IMG/VR virus record: IMGVR_UViG_3300002460_000023
Span: 43,986 to 74,860 of that record
Direction: 5' to 3' (one strand)
DNA length: 30,875 nucleotides
Source: a virus
Shown piece by piece: positions 8,954-16,017 of the stretch. A program made the translations under genes and the position numbers. Below the pieces are notes generated by a model. That model was given only the letters and a program-made list of their open reading frames with translations. It was not told where the DNA came from and ran no database searches. Each line of letters begins with the position of its first letter. Position 1 is the stretch's first letter.

Positions 8954-9367
8954 TAAATTTCGGACGTCCCCAGCCGTCAGCACGCTCCAGTTGGCAATAG
9001 CCCGGCCGGTCTCGATGATCAGGTCCTTATAGGGCGTACCCCAGAGCTCGCTGCCGGTGGCAATGTCCTCCCCGTTGAACTTCAGATTCTTGACACCCAC
9101 GATGCCGCCGATGATCTGTTGCTTGGTGATTTCCAGGTTGTTCTCATCATCAGACGGCATATCGTCCTCAGACACACCGCGCGGTTGCTTGAGCTGGAAG
9201 GCCCGGCGACTCCACTCTTCAGAGTCCTGCATGGTGACACACTGAAGACGCATTGTGACTGGGTTAGCGTCAAGCCCCAGCTTGTAGTTGCTCCGCTGCT
9301 TCTCCCACGTCGGAATGAAGTCGATGCACAACCCGTCAGACTGTTTCTCGACCTTGTAGTCGTACAT
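8930..9367 (-). CDS. Tail assembly chaperone, short form (G)
   Basis: 145 residues from ATG 9367, preceded by AGGGGGG 6 bases upstream; an in-frame codon at 9415 would invade the upstream RNA element and lacks a Shine-Dalgarno. Lambda gpG is almost the same length. The N-terminus is beta-type (MYDYKVEKQSDGLCIDFIPT), followed by an acidic linker (SEDDMPSDDENN) and a helix-rich C-terminus ending LRLALVGS. Near its 3' end the in-phase heptamer A AAT TTA allows a -1 slip into the downstream frame. Position between tail tube and tape measure, length, and the slip site define it; sequence similarity alone would not. It should act in the host cytoplasm, coating the tape measure before tube polymerisation. 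Confidence 0.8.
   Translation of the reverse strand: MYDYKVEKQSDGLCIDFIPTWEKQRSNYKLGLDANPVTMRLQCVTMQDSEEWSRRAFQLKQPRGVSEDDMPSDDENNLEITKQQIIGGIVGVKNLKFNGEDIATGSELWGTPYKDLIIETGRAIANWSVLTAGDVRNLRLALVGS
8954..8960 (-). promoter_or_regulatory. Programmed -1 ribosomal frameshift slippery site (A_AAT_TTA)
   Basis: Reading minus strand, codons 136-138 of the short chaperone are CGA AAT TTA, giving the X_XXY_YYZ heptamer in the correct phase. After the slip the tRNAs re-pair on AAA TTT and reading continues AAG GTT GGC with no stop for 142 codons. The zero frame ends only 8 codons later at TAG 8930-8932. The same heptamer is used by Rous sarcoma virus gag-pol. I see only weak downstream pairing (ACTC with GAGT across 17 bases), so the stimulator is uncertain. 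Confidence 0.75.
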
Positions 9368-9421
9368 GTTCAACCCCCCTAACGGAGACGCAAATCGTGG
9401 ACTCCTCCTGAACATTTGTTT

Positions 9422-9472
9422 TATGAAGCAGGACGCCAGGAACGTCTTTTCGGTGATCAGCCTAGCCTCATA
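9422..9472 (-). promoter_or_regulatory. Structured RNA element, copy 2 (downstream of tail-tube gene)
   Basis: In the minus-strand RNA, UAUGAGGC pairs with GCUUCAUA (8 bp with one G-U that can only pair in this strand). The stem continues past a bulged U with AGG/CCU. It encloses the sequence ACCGAAAAG and an inner hairpin GACG-UUCCUGG-CGUC. The element starts about 18 bases after the tail-tube stop. It shares the core motifs and architecture of the element at 19509-19566, with different but still complementary stem bases. There is no U-tract, so it is not a typical terminator. Confidence 0.7.
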
Positions 9473-9490
9473 GACTTAATACCAAGTAGT

Positions 9491-10648
9491 TCAAAATAGC
9501 TCTACGGTTATGTCGTTCTGCCCCGCGCTTGTGCTGAGCGCCCGACCAGAGGCCGACAACGTAACTTCTCCCTCAGCCCCCGGGTCCGTGATAGCGGGCA
9601 CGTCCAACTCGCCCTGGTCCATCAGCACACGCAAACGCTTGGCCGCCGTATCCCCAGCCAACATCGTGATGTCCTGAGCGAGGAACCGTGCCGCCTCGCC
9701 AAAGATGTAGAAATTAGCTCTGGTGAGGTACAGCTCCAGCGTGAGGGACACTTCCCTCCGGCGATCCAGGATGATGGCCGTAGGCGTAGACTGGCCATAT
9801 TCGTCATCCCGAAGCTGGAGGTTGTTGTTCAGCGTAACGGACGCCGAGATTATCGTAACCGCCACGGCGTTCGTCGTGAAGGAACCGGTAATGCCGTGCA
9901 GCGAATCTCCAACCGTGGTAACCGTCGGGGCAAAGGCGGTAACCGTCACACCGCTGGCAACCGTTGTCCGCAATGCCGGGGTGATGTGAATGGTCCCGTT
10001 GCTGCTGATCGACAGGATCTTGTAGCCCGTTGTGGCCGTAGAATCTCCAACCTGGATCAGAATGTCCTGGCTGAAGAAGTCGGCATCGGCGATTTTGATG
10101 TTCGTCACGTCCTTGTTCGCTGTTGCCGACAGAGTTGTCGTACCACCCTGCACGAAGCTCTTGCCAGGACCGCTGAACTCCACCGTGCTGAAGTCCGAGC
10201 CAGACATGTTCAGCACCATCTGGTTACACGCCGCCCCGTAAACACCCTGTACGAAGTGCGCAGCGTGCTTCCAGATGCTCAGGCTGGGCAGATCATCGTC
10301 ATCGGGGGTATACTGCACGGTACTGGTCAAACCGGCCGTAGCGTCCCCCATTGCGGCTTGGTAGAAGTCGGCCATGTCGGGGGCCGTACCAGCCACACCC
10401 GAAGGGGTTATGTAGCCACGGACACGCCAGTCCGCGCTCTTACGCCCGGAGAACCGGTTGTTCTGAAACGACCGGATACCGGTGGTATCGTCTCGCTGCA
10501 ACCTTTCTTGTGCCGGGGTCAGCTCGATTTCCAGAGCTGAAAAGGAACCTGAAGTCGCAGGCATGACCGGAGTACCGTACGTCACCTCCGGCATAACCCA
10601 GCTCTTCCGATTCCATCCAAACGAGCGGTTCGGTACGAAGACAGGCAT
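9491..10648 (-). CDS. Major tail (tube) protein with inserted beta domain
   Basis: 385 residues; ATG with AGGAG about 12 bases upstream, itself preceded by a GGGGGG run. Features of siphovirus tube proteins are visible: an N-terminal arm (FGWNRKSWVMPEVTYGTPV), VRGYITPSGVAGTAPDMADF, and a C-terminal REVSLTLELYLTRANFYIF segment with an alpha helix packed against the tube strand. Residues about 165-255 (from SFVQGGTTTLSATANKD to GVTVTAFAP) look like an added beta domain, likely exposed on the tail surface. Position directly before the chaperone pair supports the assignment. It polymerises around the tape measure to form the tube. No sheath gene is nearby, so the tail is non-contractile. It is one of the two genes followed by the structured RNA element. 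Confidence 0.85.
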   Translation of the reverse strand: MPVFVPNRSFGWNRKSWVMPEVTYGTPVMPATSGSFSALEIELTPAQERLQRDDTTGIRSFQNNRFSGRKSADWRVRGYITPSGVAGTAPDMADFYQAAMGDATAGLTSTVQYTPDDDDLPSLSIWKHAAHFVQGVYGAACNQMVLNMSGSDFSTVEFSGPGKSFVQGGTTTLSATANKDVTNIKIADADFFSQDILIQVGDSTATTGYKILSISSNGTIHITPALRTTVASGVTVTAFAPTVTTVGDSLHGITGSFTTNAVAVTIISASVTLNNNLQLRDDEYGQSTPTAIILDRRREVSLTLELYLTRANFYIFGEAARFLAQDITMLAGDTAAKRLRVLMDQGELDVPAITDPGAEGEVTLSASGRALSTSAGQNDITVELF

Positions 10649-10649
10649 T

Positions 10650-10787
10650 TCAGGTTATCTCCTGACCCCCCAGGATTTTTGCCCTGTTTCTCATGCGACT
10701 ATGTACAGTAGGATGACACACCACACAAATAGACTCTAGGTTTACTGCTCTGTCATCGTGCTTATTGCCATTGATGTGGTGCACATG
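10650..10787 (-). pseudogene. HNH endonuclease remnant (C-terminal half only)
   Basis: Directly after the TAG of the 87-residue protein, the same frame reads HVHHINGNKHDDRAVNLESI followed by CVVCHPTVHSRMRNRA and ends at a TGA two bases before the tail-tube ATG. This is the second half of an HNH nuclease: HH-x-N-G metal-binding core, N-L-x-x-[LI]-C-x-x-C-H and H-S. The first half with the initial CxxC knuckle is absent and no start codon or Shine-Dalgarno precedes it, so it should not be expressed as an enzyme. It is only distantly like the intact HNH gene at 18721-19473. Translation by read-through of the TAG is possible in principle. The tail-tube Shine-Dalgarno lies inside the remnant, showing that the fragment now serves as leader sequence. 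Confidence 0.8.
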
Positions 10788-11051
10788 CTACTTCGTGGGT
10801 GCCTTCCTCTTTGCTACTGCGGGCTCGGGTGGTTCAGAGGGCGGGGCGGCTGGTCGCTGCCCCGGCGTCTTGTCGATCCACATGATCTCCGGTTCCCCGC
10901 GACGCATCATCATGCCGTTCATCGCCAGCAGTTGCCCGGCCGTTGCCTGATCTACCATCACTTCCTGACCGTGCTGGACCCGTGCTACTCCCTGTTCCGC
11001 CTGCACGTTCCTTGTCGCTTTGCCCATGTACTGCAGGATCATCTTCGCCAC
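10788..11051 (-). CDS. Small virion-associated protein overprinting the glycosyltransferase end
   Basis: 87 residues, GTG start, with a full consensus Shine-Dalgarno (AAGGAGGTGA) about 7 bases upstream, stronger than that of almost any other gene here. The ORF begins inside the giant glycosyltransferase gene and overlaps its last 218 bases in another frame. The segment HGQEVMVDQATAGQLLAMNGMMMRRG resembles short phage structural accessory proteins whose form is roughly G-x-V-x-V-[DE]-x-x-x-A-x-x-L-[IL]-x-x-G. The C-terminal third is Pro/Ala/Lys-rich. It precedes the tail-tube gene, with an HNH remnant between them. I cannot assign a firm function. The strong ribosome-binding site and protein-like sequence argue that it is real, and that the overlapping tail of the glycosyltransferase is the secondary frame. 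Confidence 0.7.
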   Translation of the reverse strand: MAKMILQYMGKATRNVQAEQGVARVQHGQEVMVDQATAGQLLAMNGMMMRRGEPEIMWIDKTPGQRPAAPPSEPPEPAVAKRKAPTK

Positions 11052-13440
11052 TCTGACTCACCTCCTTCAGCTCCATGATTTCGTAGATTCTACGCATTTC
11101 TTCTTCGTGGTTGTGGTATCGCTCTACAAACGCCCGGTACTGGTCACTGCGAACAGGCGTTTCACTGATGAGGCTGACAGCATCTGCTATGGTATCAAAC
11201 ACAACAGGCAAGTCCGCAAAGTCCTCCTGGCCTTCATAAATTTCACGGGCTCCAGGCCAAGCGTGCACCACAGGCTTGATACCCTTTGCCATCGCCTCAA
11301 CTACGCTGTAGGGACTACCTTCACAGATAGAGCAGTTGAGCACCTGCCCAATCTTGTGCTTGTCCAACGCCGCGTTTACATCTGTCTGCCAACCAACCCA
11401 ACGAATGTTGTTGCGCAGGCCCATCTGCTCTACCATGTTCATCGCATATTCTTCAAGCTCTTGCCCCTGCCAACGTCCCATAACGGTCAGGGTGTACTTA
11501 CTGTCCAACCGTACCAGTTCCAACAGAATCTGTAACAGCATCGGGATACCTTTCTTCCAGTTCAGGTATCCAATGTACACCAGATTATAGCGGTCATCTT
11601 TCCGCTGCTGGAAGTCCCACCGGTCTAGCTGAACACTGGAAGGAATTACATGCTCCTGACAGTTTCCAGTGATGTTACCAAAGCGGTGAGCCGCCTGCCG
11701 GATATGCTCGCTAGTGAAGATGATGTGGTCAACCTTCTTGAAGTCAACAGCCTGTAGCATCCCTTGGTAGGGTTCGTACCGGTGCACACGGCAGATAACA
11801 CCAGCGTCAGGGTTCTGGCGAGTGGCCTTCACAAGGTTAGCGTCACCCCATTCGAAGAACAGCCAGTCAGCCCCACCAACAAACCGACTGTCGAAAGACT
11901 TGTATACTTCTACTTGGTGACCCCGTGCCACAAAGGCATTGATGATGGGTCCGCTGAAACTGCCAATAGCGTCGAACACGATGATGTTCGCACCGTTGGC
12001 CGCTTTCCTAGCGAGCACCCGGGCTTCAGCCAACCGCCAGAGGGCATGCGCCTCAGCATCTTGCGGCAGGTATTCCAGCCAGCGCTCCGCAGCAGAAAGG
12101 GTCTGCTCCCAGTTCTTCTGCTTCTCGTATAGCTGAGCAAGAAGCTTCCACGGGAGCCAAGTGTAGCACTCCTTCCGGATCGTTAGAATCGTGCTGGTAG
12201 GCAACTTCACGCTGATCGCCTGTTTGAACCAGTGCTCTGCCTCCAGGAGGTCTTCACGGGCCTCTGCGATTTGACCCAACGAAATCAGCGTCTCCGCACG
12301 ATACCAGCAGAGTTTTCTGGCTTCGTGTAGACAAACCAGCACACGCTCCACGACAACAGACTCTTCTTCCCCCCGCTGTGCCCCAAGAGACATTTCCAGT
12401 GTGGCCAACTGCTGCCAACAGTGATACTTGTAAGCCAGCGTTGGCGTTATCTTCGCCAGGTACAGGTACCACGCCTTGGCTGTTTCATACTCGTGGTGGT
12501 CCATGTAAGTGTTAGCAAGGTAGTAGGATGCCCGTTCGTCGAAGGGGTCCCGACCCAGCATCTGCAAGAGGTTAGCGGTATTCATTGTACCCCGCTGCAC
12601 CGCCCGCTCCTGCTCCCGCGCCTCTGGCATCATGTGATAGAAGCGAATGACCGGGGCAAACACTGAAACGTTAGCAGCACCAACAAGCTGATGGTGCGTG
12701 TCATACCGGTAGAAATGGTCCTGAATGTTCCTAAAGAGCCTGGGCTGTGTGAACACCATCCCTTGTTCTTCTTCGCTCTTCGGGTTCATCACAGTGGCCG
12801 CCATAACCACCGAGTAGGGAGCAGGCTCCTCACCCTTCTTGTGGTTTACGGCCCCCTCGGTGTAAACACGTATGAAGGGCAGGCTCGCGTTGTCAAGCTC
12901 CTCGTGCCCATCCAGGATCAGAATCCACTGGCCACGAACCTTGCGCTTGGCATTGTTACGCGCCCAAGCGAAGTCGTTCCGCCACTTGAAGCGAAAAACT
13001 ACATCGCCAGCCACCAGCGCGACCTTCTCAGTGTCATCGGTACAACTATCATCCACGCCAATGACAACTTCGTCAACAACTTCACGGACGCTTTCTATGG
13101 ACCGCGCCAGCGTGCGTCCTTCATTCTTGACAATCATCATCAAGGTAATGAAGGGGGCCACAATAGGCGTGTCCTTGAGAACCTCTCCCTCAAAAGGTAG
13201 AGGCCAGAACTTCATACCGTCGTAGTCAACCTTTGGCCGGGGATCATCGGCATCCAGCTCAGGCTGGAAACGCGGCCGGAGCTCATTGTAACGAGCAAGG
13301 TCTGCTTCTTGCGTTACAAGTTCGCCTGCAAGAAACCTCTTGTGGAGCTGTGAATACTCCACACACTCTTGCGGCAGCGCCACCGCAAGGTCAGCCTTCT
13401 GCTCTTCAGCCCCTTCGTCCTGCTCAATCTCTTCGGACAC
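10834..13440 (-). CDS. GT2-TPR-GT4 double glycosyltransferase
   Basis: 868 residues, GTG start with AGGGGGG 8 bases upstream. Residues about 95-275 form a GT-A (GT2 family) domain: FITLMMIVKNEGRTLARSIE at 98-117, a VDDSCTDDTE motif at 129-138 and DGHEE at 177-181 in the position of the metal-binding DxD. Residues about 300-475 are helical tetratricopeptide-like repeats (ASYYLANTYMDHHEYETAKA, AEHWFKQAI, WEQTLSAAERWLEYLPQDAEA). Residues about 484-795 are a GT-B (GT4-like) domain with VYIGYLNWKKG and EGSPYSVVEAMAKG, carrying the E-x7-E pair E707/E715. The last 72 residues are low complexity, translated across the start of the next gene. No secretion or membrane segment. It should transfer sugars in the cytoplasm, and its place among tail genes suggests a virion protein acceptor. 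Confidence 0.87.
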   Translation of the reverse strand: MSEEIEQDEGAEEQKADLAVALPQECVEYSQLHKRFLAGELVTQEADLARYNELRPRFQPELDADDPRPKVDYDGMKFWPLPFEGEVLKDTPIVAPFITLMMIVKNEGRTLARSIESVREVVDEVVIGVDDSCTDDTEKVALVAGDVVFRFKWRNDFAWARNNAKRKVRGQWILILDGHEELDNASLPFIRVYTEGAVNHKKGEEPAPYSVVMAATVMNPKSEEEQGMVFTQPRLFRNIQDHFYRYDTHHQLVGAANVSVFAPVIRFYHMMPEAREQERAVQRGTMNTANLLQMLGRDPFDERASYYLANTYMDHHEYETAKAWYLYLAKITPTLAYKYHCWQQLATLEMSLGAQRGEEESVVVERVLVCLHEARKLCWYRAETLISLGQIAEAREDLLEAEHWFKQAISVKLPTSTILTIRKECYTWLPWKLLAQLYEKQKNWEQTLSAAERWLEYLPQDAEAHALWRLAEARVLARKAANGANIIVFDAIGSFSGPIINAFVARGHQVEVYKSFDSRFVGGADWLFFEWGDANLVKATRQNPDAGVICRVHRYEPYQGMLQAVDFKKVDHIIFTSEHIRQAAHRFGNITGNCQEHVIPSSVQLDRWDFQQRKDDRYNLVYIGYLNWKKGIPMLLQILLELVRLDSKYTLTVMGRWQGQELEEYAMNMVEQMGLRNNIRWVGWQTDVNAALDKHKIGQVLNCSICEGSPYSVVEAMAKGIKPVVHAWPGAREIYEGQEDFADLPVVFDTIADAVSLISETPVRSDQYRAFVERYHNHEEEMRRIYEIMELKEVSQSGEDDPAVHGQSDKERAGGTGSSTGPARSGSDGRSGNGRATAGDERHDDASRGTGDHVDRQDAGAATSRPAL

Positions 13441-13460
13441 CTTTGTGACCCCCCTACGTG

Positions 13461-13919
13461 TTAGACGTCAGAACTCTCGTGCATTGTTACTTCAAGCACG
13501 ATTTCCACGGTACGCAGTTCCTGTTTCAGATTACCCACTATATCTGTTGAAATGATACGGAAGCTGCCGCAGAGGTTGTTAAGGCTCAAGTCCTTTACCC
13601 CGGCAGAGCGGTGTGTACAGATAGCCTTCTTCATGTCTGCCATGAAGAGCAAAGCTCTCTCGTTGGGGTGCTTTGTATCCTTGGTGTAACCCCACAACAG
13701 GAGTGTCCAGGCGCCCGTCCTATCTTGGTTGCCTATCTGCCCACCAGCGAAACGGTCGGTATCGATGAGAATGTAAACAACTGGAAAGTGATTGTGGTCT
13801 GTTGGCAGCTCAAACTTCTTCCAATGAACTTCCTTCACCACTTCCGTGTAGGACCCGGTGCCGTCAATCTCTTCGAGCCGCAGCTCCAACTCGTCCAGTA
13901 TGGCAGTGTGAACGCTCAC
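13461..13919 (-). CDS. Tail terminator / tail completion protein
   Basis: 152 residues; GTG start overlapping the previous stop as GTGA. The opening helix (SVHTAILDELELRLEEIDG) followed by a beta-rich alpha/beta domain (HFPVVYILIDTD, AWTLLLWGYTKD) and a conserved-looking helix (NERALLFMADMKKAI) is the layout of tail terminator proteins (lambda gpU, SPP1 gp17 group). These cap the tail tube and join it to the head. The order connector, gp10-like, terminator, then tail tube is the usual one, interrupted here by the glycosyltransferase. The family call rests on layout and position. Confidence 0.65.
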   Translation of the reverse strand: MSVHTAILDELELRLEEIDGTGSYTEVVKEVHWKKFELPTDHNHFPVVYILIDTDRFAGGQIGNQDRTGAWTLLLWGYTKDTKHPNERALLFMADMKKAICTHRSAGVKDLSLNNLCGSFRIISTDIVGNLKQELRTVEIVLEVTMHESSDV

Positions 13920-14488
13920 TTGGATAAGCTCGAAACAACGGTGCGGCCGTACACAGCAGCGAGAGTAGCATCAATGGATGCTTTGTTATCTTGCAAAGCC
14001 GGGCCTAGGAAGGGCCGCTTGGGCATGCGTACTTGCTTCACAAGAAGGAAGACAGGCTCACCCGTTTCCCCGTCGATGACAACATACCCGCTACCCGACG
14101 GCTGCACAAAGCTGTTGGTGAGCTCCCTAGGGCTCCTGTAGCCATCTTTGAGGGGTATTGCCAAATAGCTCTGATGCCTAGGGCGGATAACACCACCCTT
14201 TTCGTGAATTGCAGCGTACTTGGAATCCGCGATAACTTCAGCGATCATTCCAGTCGCTGTCATTCGTGGCGGGGGTGTTCTCAGACTGTTGTAAAGCCTT
14301 TTTGTAATGACATCTAGCCGTGTCGGTCTGGGCCCCCGCAGATACCGATGCCGAGCCGTGTAGACAACCTTCTTTTGAATAGCCACTAGGGCAAAAAACA
14401 TGTTAGCACGAAGCCTTACATCCAGCAGCTTCACAAGAGAAGCGTACTGGGGGCCAACCAGATTGCCCCTGATAGTGAGCGTCAGCAC
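13916..14488 (-). CDS. HK97 gp10-like head-tail adaptor protein
   Basis: 190 residues, GTG start in a TAGTG overlap with the connector stop; AAGGG lies 8 bases upstream. It has the helix-first, beta-later layout of gp10/SPP1 gp16.1-like proteins: LDVRLRANMFFALVAIQKKV, SRYAAIHEKGG-like segment (YAAIHEKGGVIRP), a lysine-rich substrate face, and the conserved MPKRPFLGPAL near the C-terminus. In this family the protein joins the connector to the tail terminator or completes the tail. The RPFLGPAL motif with the preceding HEKGG is distinctive, so the family is fairly sure; the exact assembly step is inferred from synteny. Confidence 0.75.
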   Translation of the reverse strand: MLTLTIRGNLVGPQYASLVKLLDVRLRANMFFALVAIQKKVVYTARHRYLRGPRPTRLDVITKRLYNSLRTPPPRMTATGMIAEVIADSKYAAIHEKGGVIRPRHQSYLAIPLKDGYRSPRELTNSFVQPSGSGYVVIDGETGEPVFLLVKQVRMPKRPFLGPALQDNKASIDATLAAVYGRTVVSSLSK

Positions 14489-15492
14489 TAGAGAACCCTT
14501 CCAGCGTAGTCACGGATTACCCGAATAATCCGCTTAGGCACGTCCCCAGCCAGATAGTTGATAGTGCCCGGCTGACCGCTGGTACTGCTGATACCAAACC
14601 GGTTGGAACCACCCCCAGTTCCGCTTGTCTGTTCGTACAGGTAGGCAACCCACTCGCAAGCCGCCCACTTAAGGTCATCGGGAACCGTGCCAGAGGGAGT
14701 GTTCGTTGTATAAGCTAGCGCCCCTGTCTTGTTAGCGGCCGAAGTAGCACCCGTGTCAAAGCCAATGAGAGAGGCAAAATTAGCGTGCGCGGCAACCCAT
14801 CCGGAACCAGCCGTATGGAGCATTACCTCAAAGGTAGAGCCCGCGCTCGTAATCGTGAATTTACGGAGACCGGAGTCGTAGGTTACTGTAAACGTATCTG
14901 GCGTCAACGCCGCTGTCAGGGCCACATCAATGGCCGCTGCCAGTTCTTCCGCTGTATAATCCTGGCCAAAGTCAGGCGGGGGGATTGTTGCATTGACCCA
15001 AGAAGGTGTCACGGCAGTACGGTTAACACGCAACAGGTCGTTGAAGCCGGCTTGCACCTTGTAGAGGGCATAACCACCGACGTAGACACACTTGATATTC
15101 TGCTTGGAAGGGTAGAACATACCCCCACCGATGCGCTGCCCACCACCAAGCAGCTTGACCCAACCGTAAGGCGTGATGACATAGGTGTCTGTAGCGAGGG
15201 CTGTCGAGTAGTCTAGGCCCGGATCATCATACAGGTTTGTCACTGACACAACAGGCTTACCCTTCAACGGGATGCTGTAACGCCACGTCTCCCCGTCGAA
15301 GAATTCGGTGTGTTCCCCACGGATAAACGACCGGCCGGTTATTCTCTCAACCTCGCCAGTCACGATGTTAATGAGCTGCGTAATGGTCGTATCCTTGTCC
15401 TCGTCAGCATCGGCAACCGTAAACCCGCGATGCCTAGAGACTTCGGCGAGGCTACAAAGAGCCCGTGGACTGATTGCGATTGAACTTGCCAT
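14488..15492 (-). CDS. Head-tail connector protein with large inserted domain
   Basis: 334 residues, ATG start, GGGTAGG a few bases upstream. Residues 1-142 and 270-334 together make an ordinary HK97 gp6/SPP1 gp15-like connector: helix TTITQLINIVTGEVERITGR, a small beta hairpin (FDGETWRYSIPLKGKPVVSV), CVYVGGYA, then VPDDLKWAACEWVAYLYEQT. Between YVGGYA (about 142) and VPDDLK (about 270) lies an extra 125-residue block: AEELAAAIDVALTAAL, DTFTVTYDSGLRKFTITSAG and ASLIGFDTGATSA. Such blocks occur in phage virion proteins as surface beta domains. The connector ring sits under the portal; the insertion probably projects outside. Typical family members are 100-120 residues for the core, so the protein is roughly two to three times the normal length. 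Confidence 0.78.
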   Translation of the reverse strand: MASSIAISPRALCSLAEVSRHRGFTVADADEDKDTTITQLINIVTGEVERITGRSFIRGEHTEFFDGETWRYSIPLKGKPVVSVTNLYDDPGLDYSTALATDTYVITPYGWVKLLGGGQRIGGGMFYPSKQNIKCVYVGGYALYKVQAGFNDLLRVNRTAVTPSWVNATIPPPDFGQDYTAEELAAAIDVALTAALTPDTFTVTYDSGLRKFTITSAGSTFEVMLHTAGSGWVAAHANFASLIGFDTGATSAANKTGALAYTTNTPSGTVPDDLKWAACEWVAYLYEQTSGTGGGSNRFGISSTSGQPGTINYLAGDVPKRIIRVIRDYAGRVL

Positions 15493-15522
15493 TGCCTACC
15501 CGACAACCCCCATGCTCTGCTT

Positions 15523-16017
15523 CTACTGAGACGCAGCCACCGCTTTGGCAGCCAGCTTTGCCATGATGAAGTCCACCAGCATTTCCTTACCCCCGGCCGC
15601 CGCAGTACCGCGGGGAACCATTTCACCTTCTCCGGCTTCCTGTGCGGCCATTTTTCTGAGAACGTTCAAGCTCTTCACCAACAGGTCCTCACGGGTAACC
15701 CCTCCTGGCAGGTCCCCGGCGTCAACGACGGACAGTGCTTCGCCGTTTGTTCCGCCGCCTGCGTCCTGACCCACGGTTTCCACACGCGCCGCCTTGTTGC
15801 CAATCCAGAAGTTCTTCGGAAACTTCTGCATGAGGACCCGTGTCTGCTGGGGTGTCAACATCTGGCGGCGAGTAGCTGTGTCGAAGAAAATCCCGGATAC
15901 CCCACCGTTGTAAGCATCCCGGCCGTAGCCCGGCTGGAAGTTCACGGGAACCATACCATCAGGGTCCAGATACATCTGAATCAGCTCTTCCACCGCTTCT
16001 ACGCTCAGATCAGACAT
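15523..16017 (-). CDS. Hypothetical protein of the neck region
   Basis: 164 residues; ATG overlaps the end of the glycosyltransferase gene by 8 bases, with a strong AGGAGGT 9 bases upstream. I do not recognise the family. The N-terminal half (MSDLSVEAVEELIQMYLDPD, GMVPVNFQPGYG, YNGGVSGIFFDTATRRQMLT) is compact alpha/beta; the middle (GQDAGGGTNGEALSVVDA) is flexible; the end is helical and Ala/Lys-rich (MLVDFIMAKLAAKAVAAS). It lies between the glycosyltransferase and the connector and is probably translationally coupled to the former. Similarly placed small genes in other phages encode minor head proteins, but nothing here confirms that. Confidence 0.6.
   Translation of the reverse strand: MSDLSVEAVEELIQMYLDPDGMVPVNFQPGYGRDAYNGGVSGIFFDTATRRQMLTPQQTRVLMQKFPKNFWIGNKAARVETVGQDAGGGTNGEALSVVDAGDLPGGVTREDLLVKSLNVLRKMAAQEAGEGEMVPRGTAAAGGKEMLVDFIMAKLAAKAVAASQ

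Noticed and set aside
9422-9472. Hammerhead-ribozyme-like CUGAUCA followed by GAAA in the RNA element
   Set aside because: The CUGANGA core is not matched, the stems do not form a three-way junction, and the capsid copy lacks CUGA altogether.
10650-11051. Stop-codon reassignment (TAG read as an amino acid) to make an 87-residue-HNH fusion
   Set aside because: TAG is used as an ordinary stop in other genes such as the hub and the short chaperone, and long frames are intact under the standard code. The HNH half lacks its first zinc knuckle.
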